A DNA stretch of 64,000 nucleotides from Branchiostoma floridae. Taxonomy: Eukaryota; Chordata; Leptocardii; Amphioxiformes; Branchiostomatidae. Location of the stretch: NCBI RefSeq assembly GCF_000003815.2, contig NC_049982.1:14846730-14910729 (forward strand), in the 5' to 3' direction. The translations under genes and the position numbers were made by a program. Below, piece by piece: positions 41,901-53,900 of this stretch (positions are counted from its first letter, which is position 1; every line of letters starts with the position of its first letter). Under the pieces are notes generated by a model, which worked only from the letters and a program-made list of their open reading frames with translations, had not been told where the DNA came from and did no database searches.

Positions 41901-44900
41901 AATTTACTAAACGGTACCTGTTCCAACAGTTCAAGTCACATCCTCACCCACCAGCGCACAATTGGAAGGGTCCTCAGGGGAATTCAAGAACTTCTTTGCT
42001 TCAATGTTCCCCTTGCGATTAGGCTTCAACTTGTGGTAAATTTGACCTAACAAACTTGATTCAAGCATAATTATTCATTCTCTGAGGAACTATAGTATAA
42101 TACATTCATGTATACTCGCCTCTGGAGTGGAATGCCCCACGAAAACTTCTATGGCAGACGTGAAATTTGTAAAGCCTAAACAGCATTACTGAGCCATGAT
42201 AGTAATACCAGAAATAGCTTTGCACTGACTGAGTTAAAAAAATTGAGACAGGATTGAAAACCCCCAGGTTATATGAACCCTTTTATTTGCTGGCAAACTG
42301 TCACAGACAAAAATATTGGCATGGCTCGAGGGGCTGGCCTCTTACAAAATTACATCTTGATTTGGAGCTGTAATTGGTGTGCCTTATCACCCCCAGGACC
42401 TGTAAGTCACATCTCCCAGCGGAAAGGTGCGACGCAGCTCCTAACAGAGAACTTTATAGCTGGTGATGAATATGTCAAGAAGAACTTGTAAATATGGTGT
42501 GGTCGTAGATGAAGAGGTGTGCCATGTGCTGGTACTGTAGCCTGGAGTCCAGCCTTATTCACTTTGGTCCACTCCTGAAGGTCACTGCCCCTTTCATTGT
42601 CAAATGTTAGAATGGTAACAGCACCCAGACTTGTTACTTGTAGCAACCTTTGGGAGTGGACCAAAGCAAACAAGGCTGGAGTCCAGGCTACAGAATTGTT
42701 TGAACCACAATTGTAAAACGCCAAGAAAACCTCCTTTTCAGTCCTACTCTGAGATAAAACCACAGCAAAAATTAAAAATTTACGGTACTGAAAGATGCAA
42801 TTTTATTTGTACAACTCGTCGTTGTGGAAAACAGGTAGCATTGAACCGTGACTTTATCTTTTGAAATCTCTCTACGGCTTACCTATGGTAACCTGGCGAT
42901 GGTAAATTCACACATTTTCACCTCCCGAAGGAGGAAGATACGCTTAATGGAAAGTTTTACAGCTTGTAGTAAAGCAGAACAGGAGCAGATGTCGGGGAGG
43001 GGTGGCTGATAAGGCCATAGCAACCAATTCTGGATGGCAGCATGCTAGTGTAGTGGGAGGGCCAGACCAATGCAGCAACTCAATTGCCAAGCTTTGTCTT
43101 TGACTTTTCCCTGTAAGCAAAGAACACACCTGAGTAAACTTTCTCCCCTGGTGTTTGACCATTCAAAAATCACTCAGAATACTTAGATTTCATGAAATTT
43201 GAACATATGGGTAAAGATAATGGGGATGGTTATAATATGTGCCTGCGATGTATACATGTGCCACAAATATGAAGCCTTCTGTGGTAACAAATAGTCATCT
43301 TAGAATGCCCTCAAAACACAGTTCTTACAATACTACTCACCAGAGACATACCACTGTAATACTCTGCATCACTCCAGCACAAGTAATAAACAGACGTTAT
43401 GTGGTTTAAACAATGATTGTACACTTCAGCAGACCAAGTTCAAATTGTATTTCAGAACTGGTTTTCTAAGAGTGTACATGTAACTTGTAGAATAGCATTA
43501 GGAAAAGTAAAAGATAATATCAACTCTCATAATTCCACCAGGTGCCATAATACTGACAAGGGAGAAAAATAAATGAATTAAAAGTTATTGAAAGAGATGC
43601 ACCAATGCAGCATCAGTTATCCTCCAGGGAAGTTGTACTGGGAAATATACATTTCACATATTTTGGTGCTCATGACAGTCTTGATAAGGCCTCAGATCAT
43701 GATTTTTTAACGTTGTGGTATTACAGTGCCTGCTGGAATTATGAGAGTTGATGTTACATTGTTTTGCAATTATTCCATTGACAAAGCTTTTATAGTGAAG
43801 TCCCTGTAACAGGAAACAAGGACTTGTGGTGGTGATGCCTCAACACTTTGATTCCTGTCCTAAAAGTTGCTTTTTCTGCTGCGGATTTAAATTATGTTTC
43901 TCCTGAGGCTGTATGGAGATCATCAATGTCATTTCCTTCTTCCTGGATCTTCCTGGCATTTTATGCTCCAGGGATACATTTTGTGGCCAGCATTTTATTG
44001 AACAGTGAAAGTGGTAATAGACGTGATCCTAGGGGATGGCATCTTTATTTGTTTTTGGGGAGTTGTATTGGGGGTCGACTACTTCTTATTGCAGCTAGAG
44101 GCAGAATTTGCAAGATCGTGTGCAAGGTGTTGGACTAGACCAATAATTTCCATTCAGTGCTTAGGTGAGTGACTTAAATACCACAAGTATAGACGGCATA
44201 TAGCTGCATTAGATTTCTTATCCACTAACCATCAGGGTATACTTCTGGGCTTATCTAGAAGAGTAGTACGTTCTCGTGGGTTCTCTAGTGGTGACTCTCC
44301 TAAAATACAGAACTTACTGCTTGCAAGGCTCAGTTTAGCCTGGATACCAGACCCTAGCCCTGAATCTCTATCGATCTATGTAAACACGATAGATATTTTT
44401 TTAGATTGGGCTGGGTTCTGGTATCCAGGCTAGGCTGAGTCCATAACAGAATCCAACAAGTACCATACATTTAAGTGTCCAAAACCATGCGTGATGAATT
44501 AGGTTTCAAACCCACAAACTTGTGATTAAGACCATCAGATCACTAGGTACCCAATATCATGTACATGTACAGTCCATGTCTGACAGACTCTACCTAATCA
44601 GGATGTCCCTTTATTTATGGACAGACATTTCGTGGTCATTTATTATGTTTTGTGGGTAATAAAACAGCTATTTACATATCAAATGACGATTACCACAATA
44701 ACACATGACTGTCATCTCCGCTGAAGTATCGTGCTGGGAGAGGCTTGTCCCAGAAGTGCAGTCCTGTCAGGGGAGATTTATTAGTGTCATTTTTGTGCCA
44801 GGTGTAACGATCAGGCAAGTGGACATTTTGTGTGCCCGCTGGGAAGCAAACTACACTATATTACACTATTTGTAGGACATTTCTGTCCCTAGGCACTGTA

Positions 44901-47900
44901 CTTACATCTGTACTGTACAGCTCCTGTTGTTTTTCCTTGAGCCTACACAGGCAGCAGCTTAACCCTGAACATTCTGACTAAATCTTTGGTCTCCTGTTTG
45001 GTTGTCCTTACCCTACCAAGTTCATGATGTGTAGTAAGAAATCTGACTTACCATTTCAGCAAAATCACTTGAAACTGAAAGACATGACAAAAAAATACCA
45101 CTTTTTTGGAAAGGTAAGGTGGTGAAGCTGTGGCCATCCTCAGACAGAGTACTTCTTGACCATCTGATCTGACAATTTGAAAGTTTGGCTTGTCACAAGG
45201 TACAACATGGCTGGTGAATCAAGTGAAATGGGCAACGTTTTCAGTAGTACATTTGTTGTAATGACCCCACTACTGTCAGCCTGCATAGAATTACTTGATC
45301 ACTGAATATTCATTCCTACCCCAATGTAACACTTTCATTTTCTCTCTGAACGATGGTTATGTTTTATAATTACTCCATAACAACATTGTTATCCTTAGCA
45401 TACCAGGCAGCAGGACATCTAAATTACCTTTTGAGGGATATTATTAGCCAATCTTAGGACTGTATTGCAATATCCAATTTCTTGGTTTGATTGACAATAT
45501 TCATTATATATTTTTATGTATCAAACATTTCCTAGTGATGCATTCAGTCAAATGAAATGACTGATATAAATTTTGCTGTTGTTAAACTCACTCTGACGTT
45601 AATTTGAATCTATATGTTTTGCATGCCATGATGGTAACATCATTATGAAATAGAGATCGTCACCAGAACAGGCAGCTACAGCAAAGGGCAATGGAGCAGT
45701 CGTCACAGCTCAAGTTTCAGCTCCAATATACATGTGTAAGTCTTGCAGACTTGAACATGACATCAAGAAATAAATCTTTTAACAATGAAAGAGGAAAATG
45801 ATTAAAGGTCCTTCTTCTGAAGTCATGTTTCGAAAACATCCCTTACTTTATACGCTGACTGATGTTCAAAGCCATTTCCTCTGGGATTTTGCTTTTACTC
45901 AGTTCCTTCTTTCCAGTAATTTGTATTCCCATCTGGCGTCCATCATGACGTCTTAATCGTATAAACAAGAAGTGTATTACTGGCTAGGAAGCAAATCAAG
46001 TTATCTCCAAATCTTATGAGATTGGATCCTGTGATGATTTCTCAATTAGTTCTCAGCTTGTTGTTAAGAATTTTATGATCTTCGCTAAAATGAGAAGTAG
46101 AGAGTGAATGTATAATTGCATATTACTGGCTGCTGCAAAATCACATTATCTTAGATGCTATAAACCATTTTTCTTGACACTATTAGTGTTTTTCCGCTAT
46201 TGCTTTCTGCAGTGAAAGATGCTATGGGAAGTAGCATGAGTTGTTGTTACTGCGTTTTTTATGAAGCCTTGTTTGTAGACAGAGCAATGATGTGGGTCTT
46301 GAGCTTGTTGATATGATATTAACTGGAGGGCCAAGTTACAGAGTATCTGAGAAGCAGACTAACTTGTTATGAAACTTTTTTTTTTCAGTCAATGGCACTT
46401 GTGCAGCTTTAGGTAGAATTTGCTTGTCAGTAGTACTGTTGTGCCACAGTTGCCACTTTCATTCCACCTAACTCTTTTTTTACTTGCATTAATCAAAGAT
46501 AATTCTATTGGTCTACAGCATTGAACAAAACGACATTTACTATTTAGAATTTATTACCTAATTATCTTATTATATTGATACGACATGTATAAAAGCATCC
46601 AGGCACATATATAGTGATGGCAGGTTTTCGCACTAATGAACAAACTGCAAATCTTGAGACGTTAATCCTTCAGAAATACTGACACATGCATCTGTGTCCT
46701 TATGTTTCCAAATTCAATTTTAAACCCTTTTTAGGTCTCAGATAGTGATGCTAATTTTTCTTTACGCACAATGATTTTTACTCGACATAAATCATGCAAT
46801 GCCTGCAACTTTAAATACTGGCAATTAGACCACAACATGTCCTATAAACGGTGGCTTAGTGTACACCAGGGTACGGAGCTTTGGTATATTTTACCTCTGA
46901 GTACTGACCTTTTGTTGTGGATGTGCCTGTTTGTGTGTTTGCTTTTGGGCCCATGATTGAAAGGGAAAATATTGACAGGAAGCGGAGTTTGAATTCGAGT
47001 TTAAAGTGGTTTGACTGGCAACTTTCCAATGTTATTTATCTCCTGAAATCAATAAGAAGAATGTAGTTCACTCTAAAGAATAAAGAATAAAGACCCAAGA
47101 GGTCGAACAGATTGAGCTACTTACTCTACTTTGATAAAACATCTACTGACTACCTGATCTATGCCTACAGTCTGTGATTACTTGCTTGGTTCTCCCAAAG
47201 GTATCAAGCTCAACTTTTACTGGTAGCATATATGGTAGTTATTTATACACATTGCCATTGCAATAATATGAGACTGTAAATGTGTCACTCTGGGGGTTGT
47301 ACTGTATGTGGAGCAAAGGTGTTTGTGCGCTGTCCTCCAGGGGCTGTCCAGTAATCATCCTTGTCGGAGTAGCTTGCCAGGTTGGTATCGACTTAATATT
47401 ATATTTCCCAGAATATGTAACTCTACGATGGCTTAACAAGTACACGTACATTTCAAACTAGCTTTCAAATAAAGTATAGGAGAGTATTTTTGCTGGGTCG
47501 AGGCTTGTATTCTCAAATGCAGGCCACTCCATTATTGGGATTTAGATTGTTGAACAAAGTTAATTTGGAACTAATTCTACTGTATATGGCATTTTCAGTA
47601 TGTACCATGTGCATTAATTGCCTTAAAGGCTTTTGATACATTGTACTAATAACATTAGTTTATTGGATTGATAGATAAACAAGGTTCTATTTATACATGA
47701 GTTTGCAGGGTCCTTCAATGTAAAGGCCATGGAGAGCATAACCAAATGAATATAAATCCTGTTGGCCCTAATCCACAAGCTCCACTGGCATCAATAAATC
47801 CTCCACACACCTGCTCAGGTAAAACAATTAACCTCCTCAGAATGGAGTTATACACAGCAGATGAAAAAGAGTACTTCTGAATACCCACTCTAATCAAAGG

Positions 47901-50900
47901 GAATATAAAAATGCTGATCTTTATCTGTATCCATAGTGTCAACTAGTGTGGCTGCATCTTTGCTTATTACAACAACTGATTCACAATTTTGATGTTCTGA
48001 GCTTGGAAATATTTATTTGTTTCACTTCCTGTGGTAGGCAGCAGAAACTAAAGAGACAGAGGAAAATGTGGATTGTGTAGGGAAGCTGTGTGTTCTCCAA
48101 GTGGGATGTAAATCTCATGTTATACCCTGACTGAGTGGAGAAAAGTGCTGTACTTATCATGCTGCTCTTCATTCTGGATAGTCAACTAGGGATGAAAGAA
48201 CACCAATATTGACTTTCTGTACTAAAGTGGGCCGACATTGCTAACCCGGCACTTTGGGGATTGTGTCAAAGGAAATATAACATGTACATCAAGATGAGTC
48301 AATATGAAGTTGTTATGGCTGCCCTATGTGTATTTGCAACCGAGGTCCATAAATTTTGGATCTGTATTTCTCTGAAGTTGCCTTCGGACAGTCAATACTA
48401 AACAAACGTTTTATACTCGCTCTGAGATATTACTGTAACCCCAAAGAATAATGAAATGTATATCCATAATTCTAAAAGGGGGGTACTGCTTGTTATAAAG
48501 TAAGTGTAATGGTTTTGTGACATAATGGTTTTGCCATCTGCATGATGGTTGAGTGGTATAATGATTGTTGGGGGGATGTTGGGGTCAAAGGTCTGTCCAG
48601 ATGTTCCCAGAGCTGAGCAGGATAAACTGTGTTAGAGTTCCACTTTCTCCATGATTTACTTCTAAGGAACCCATACCTAGTGTGTTACCATCATAAACAG
48701 GGAGTGTCTGTGAAGTTTAAACATTTGCAGCACTTAGATTGCCCAGTATCTATTGTGGAAAATGGCTGTTTATTGGATGGTAAGAATATTAAGAGTACTG
48801 ATTTTTACAATTTGGGTTTAGTACGGTTGTTTAAGAAATTGATTTAACTGAAAAACACCCCTCTTCTCTGCCATGATTGTCGGGCCCTTAATGTTAGAAA
48901 TGGGTGAAAGTGCGCTGGACCCTGGAGCTACCTGATAGGGCAAAGGTCACTTTAAATGGCTGCCCAGCTGACACTAAGAGCACATTTTGATGCTATTACC
49001 TAACAGTGCCACTTTCCCTGTAATACTGCACTTTTACAGACATGAGTGTAGTCTTACTTGGACCATGTGTCTAAATGGTGCCATCATATGTACGTAGCAC
49101 TTTTAGGGCAAAGGTGAAGTGTAGAGCGCCCCCGTAGGTACCTCCCAACAGAACCACACTCTTAGGTTTTATTCTGCCAATTCTGCTTGAATGGTGTGCC
49201 AACTTCCACCCATACAAGTTTGTACTTCAATCTCTTTCTGCATCTGTGTTTTGGCTAATCCATGCTGCTGGCAGCTTGACAGGAGCAAAATTTCATAAAT
49301 GTCTCAAAGGCCCTTCAAGGTAGCAGGGTAAGAAGGCAAGGATGAAAAAGTCTTAGTGACTGTAGGGAAGTTTGGCAATTGAAGTTTCAGCCTTCGGTGG
49401 CGCTTCCATAGTGCTGATATAGTCCTCAGTGGCACCTTCCAGGTACTGATAGAGCCTTCCATTGTACTTTCCATGGTGCTGATACATTCTTCAGTTTTAC
49501 TTTTCATGGTACTGATACAGCCCTCTGTGGCATCTTTCATGCTTTAGATACTACAGCCTTTAGTGGCACCTTTCATGGTACTGAAACGACCTTCAGTGGC
49601 ACTTTTCATGGCAGTGAAACAACATTCAGTGACACTTTTCATGGTACTGAAACAGCTTCAGTGGCACTTTTTATGGTACTAAAACAGACATTAGTGGCAC
49701 TTTTCATGGAACTGAAACAGCCTTCAGTGGCACTTTTCATGGTACTGAAACAGCCTTCAATGGCTCCTTTCATGGTACTGAAACAACCTTCAGTGACACT
49801 TTTCATGGTACTGAAACAGCCTTCAGTGACACTTTTCATGGAACTGAAACAGCCTTCAGTTGCATATTTTATGGTACTTAAGCAGCCATCAGTGGCACTT
49901 TTAATGTTACTGAAACAGACTTAATTGGCACTTTTCATGGCACTGAAACAGCCTTCAGTGGCACTTTTCATGGTACTGAAACAGCCTTCAGTGTCATATT
50001 TGATAGTACTGAAATAGACTCATTGGTACTTTTCATGGTACTGAAACAGCCTTCAGTTGCACTTTTCATGGAACTGAAACAGCCTTCAGTGGCACATATC
50101 ATGGTACTGAAACAGTCTTCTACTTGGTAGAACTAACAGCCTTGGTAGTACTCCAGCCTTTAGTGGTACTTATGTAGCACTGCTATTGTCAGTTTTCTTG
50201 TGCACATACTTCTGTAATGTGCCAAATAGCACAGTAGACACACACTTTCCTCCCGATAGACTTCAGCCATATATACATAAATCACCTCTCCACATGATAC
50301 TCAATATATCATGAAACATACCCTTCTTCTGAATAGCTTGTACTCAATGGAAATGTAGTCCTTGGTTATTTCTTGGCATAATTGAATCTTGCTGGTCCGG
50401 TAACGACATCGGCAAATAGCTGCATATGATCCAAATGAGGGGCAACGTCTCTATCTTCAGCGGTGCCATTTGGCTTTAAGTGGGATAATGTTCCAACCGA
50501 CTATTTTCGTGACTCAGCAGTCGTAAAGGCCTCCATCTGTTTACCAAATCCCCAGCATGCATGTAGGCCGGATGCCCTGAAAGGGAAAAGTAGGTCAGTG
50601 AAAGTGCTTGTGCTGGCTTTGCCTATCGTTACAGCTCTGTGTCAATAAGTGCGTAGGGAGCACATCTTGTTAGGCAGTCATTATGTGGTCTGTGATCAGG
50701 TTGTTGGGAATGTCCTCATTTATCACTCGTGAAGAAGGATATCACTATAGTTATAAGACATCGGTGTTCAAGACCTTTTCTGAACTGTTTTCCTGCTGTG
50801 TTGGTTCACCTGGGGTTGCCTAACTCTGCCAACCCGACCAGGAAATGTTTGGTGATGAGTCCTTCATTGTAATAGCCTACAGGGGTTGTTTATTCATCTG

Positions 50901-53900
50901 TGGCATTAGTTCTCANNNNNNNNNNNNNNNNNNNNNNNNNNNNNNNNNNNNNNNNNNNNNNNNNNNNNNNNNNNNNNNNNNNNNNNNNNNNNNNNNNNNN
51001 NNNNNNNNNNNNNNNNNNNNNNNNNNNNNNNNNNNNNNNNNNNNNNNNNNNNNNNNNNNNNNNNNNNNNNNNNNNNNNNNNNNNNNNNNNNNNNNNNNNN
51101 NNNNNNNNNNNNNNNNNNNNNNNNNNNNNNNNNNNNNNNNNNNNNNNNNNNNNNNNNNNNNNNNNNNNNNNNNNNNNNNNNNNNNNNNNNNNNNNNNNTG
51201 ATGAGTCCTTCACTGTAATAGCCTACAGGGGTGTTAATTCATCTGTGGCATTGGAACTCTAAAAAACAATTTCTCTTGAATGTTTTATTTTTATTTTTCA
51301 TGAAACTGATTTTTTAGGAGTGTCTGTGCATTCTCCATCCATTTATATTTGTTGTCCCAAACACCAGCCATTGTTACAAATACCACCAATGGCAAGCCTT
51401 TTTTTTTTGTAAACATCATGCTTTTACTATTCAATTGATTCAACACTTCAAATTGACTTCTACGGGCCCCTTGTTGTGATGACTCATCGGAAACTTTTTT
51501 GGATACCTGGTATATCATGATGTATTCATTTCATTTGCATGCAAATCAGAAATATTACATAAATGAAGCTGTAAAACCAGACAGCAGGCTATTTTTTAGC
51601 GACACTGATTGGATCTTGTGTTTACGATGCACCCAGTGGTCGTAACAACGATCAGAAAGATTAATTGAGCGCATTAACCTTAATTTTTGTATAGAAATTT
51701 GCATGAAACTGATAATAATCAGGGATGGTAAAACTTGTTCTATGTACTTTTTATGCCTCAGATTGAAATGATGTCATTAAACTTCACATAAACATGATAA
51801 TGGTCACTATGAAGATGCTGCATGGATCCTTTGAAATCTAGTATATTTCATTGAAATCTACAATATACATGTATACAAAGTTTAAGTACGCTCCCTAGTA
51901 TGTTCCTGTTCATGGCACAGCCCTGAAGGAAACAAAAAGCCACAAACATGTGGGTCAGCCTTCTCCCGTGACAAAAGGAAGAACCATAAAAACCCTTTTA
52001 TACCCCCACTTTGAGTCCTTGGTGCACTGCAGATTCACTCAAAGCTTCATTTTTAGGATGTTCACAAACTGCTGCATTACTTCTTCATTGCAGGTGAACA
52101 TTTATTGAGTGATCGTCATTCATTTCTGGCAACGCTAAGAGCAGAACAGGAACATGTATACCATGTGGCAGGTGGCCGGTGTGGGCCCACGTCGGACGTA
52201 AAACCAGCAATTTGCAAGCCAAATATGATCTTTTATGACAGGCGCCTAATATATTTACTGATCTCCCCTGCAGCAACGCTGACCCCCATTTGCAGTAAAG
52301 CAGAAAAATAGCAAAGGGGAGCTTTTATTGCATCTGTTCCGATATTATCGTACCCACTCTTCAATGTCATTCTCCGACTTTCTTCTTTTTCGATTCTGCA
52401 TCAGTGCCTTTTGCTGACATTTTGTGAGAACATCTTGGATTGATCCGCTTTGAGGCAGAGTTTGCCATTTGGCTCTGTTTTCCGATCTTGATATTCTGTT
52501 TCTTATCGCCGATTTTAACAAGCCATTGACCTCTGACCCCTCCAAGGAGGCCATCAATTTTGTGTACCTTTATGCTAAGCCCAGGAGAGCTCTAAACCAA
52601 CTGTCATAAAACGAATATCACAACCGTGGCATTCCACCTATTGCTTGCACAAAGTTTTTTATGGACAATTCTTCACACAGATAATTTCCCCTGCTTTGAA
52701 ACGAGGTAAAACCTACTTAACGTCACACCGCATTACCGCACAAAAGGACACATAAATCTTCAGCCTGACGACTTTTTCCCGGCAACCCCCTACCCGACAC
52801 CTAGTACTCCAGGGTTAATCACCTTCAACGCTCTTTTATAATTCCACCATCTATTGACAGATTTTATGTGGCATGAAATCAGGCCATATTTCATAATTCT
52901 GTGCTTTCTGGGCTACCGATATGCTGGCTTGTTTTGCGAGCAGGAGGTCGCAAGAGTACGCAAGGTGAAGTATATAGAATATTACTGTATGACTTCCCAG
53001 GAGCGGCATTTGTCTTGTAATAGAATGGGCAATTGACGACTTGGACTTCACCAACTAGAACAAAAGAGGGGAAATTGTTAAGTACCTCAGATAGATAGCC
53101 AAAAAAGATCAAGCTTCGATCCAAACGTTTCTTGTCAGTTTTCAATCTTTCCTTCAAATATAAACTTATCTTTTTCTACCTTTGCAAGTAATCTTTGTGA
53201 CAAGGTTCACATCAACCAAGTCAAGTTTTATTTGTGGGTACATCAGAGTTGCTTCAGCCGGTGATCTGACACGGCATAAGTGTGGGTACATTAACGTTTT
53301 CAAACCATGTTGTGTTACCTTTCTTTATGGTCAGTACACCACGGAGCATTAAACGCACTATAAACCACACCTCCTGATTTCTATATGGGCCTATGGATTT
53401 CCCCCACTTCCCAGTAAGTAAGGCCATCATGAACTGAAACAATTAAGTAAATTTGGTCCATCTAAGACGTTAAACCCCCAACATTACTGCTTGCAAGAAA
53501 GATGAAGAACCGTGTACAGGAGGTTCCAGTATTCCCCAAATTGGTTCGCTGATTAAGTTACACCTCAGTAAGGTGCTTAGTCGCTGCACGGTCATTCTGC
53601 CTTCTATTACGCTATTTTATCGACCATAAAACTGGTGCTATAACGGTGGTGTGACATTTTAAAAGCTGCCTCTAACTGGTCTGCAGCCTTTCAATCTGCT
53701 AGCTTATTACATGTGTGGCAAAAAGTATTCTTCCCGTTTCATTGGTATTTACTGTCGCACATTTTGCAGCATGATTAGAAAATCCGACGGATTCGATTGG
53801 GTCTTGAACCGCTCATGCAGGGCGGCCTGGAAATATTTTAAATGAGGGAAAAATGGGATCAATTAGGAAAGTTGGGGGAGTTTAGTGTTCACAGTCCGAG

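Larger units (their letters stand above)
35708..45655 (+). other. Intron 3 (repeat-bearing)
   Basis: About 9.9 kb. It holds an inverted-repeat element near 37739-38028, a CR1/L2-like 3' tail (38400-38535), the 599-bp TIR element with the minisatellite insert (41025-41623), and two hairpin elements (42535-42693, 44336-44432). Between these it is A+T-rich and no exon was recognised. Confidence 0.6.

Noticed and set aside
49553-50125. CRISPR-like array
   Set aside because: The 33-bp units are contiguous with no unique spacers, and the genome is eukaryotic with introns.
50845-51262. Open frames of about 110-120 codons across the N run, and similar ones at the other gaps
   Set aside because: They consist almost entirely of undetermined residues.
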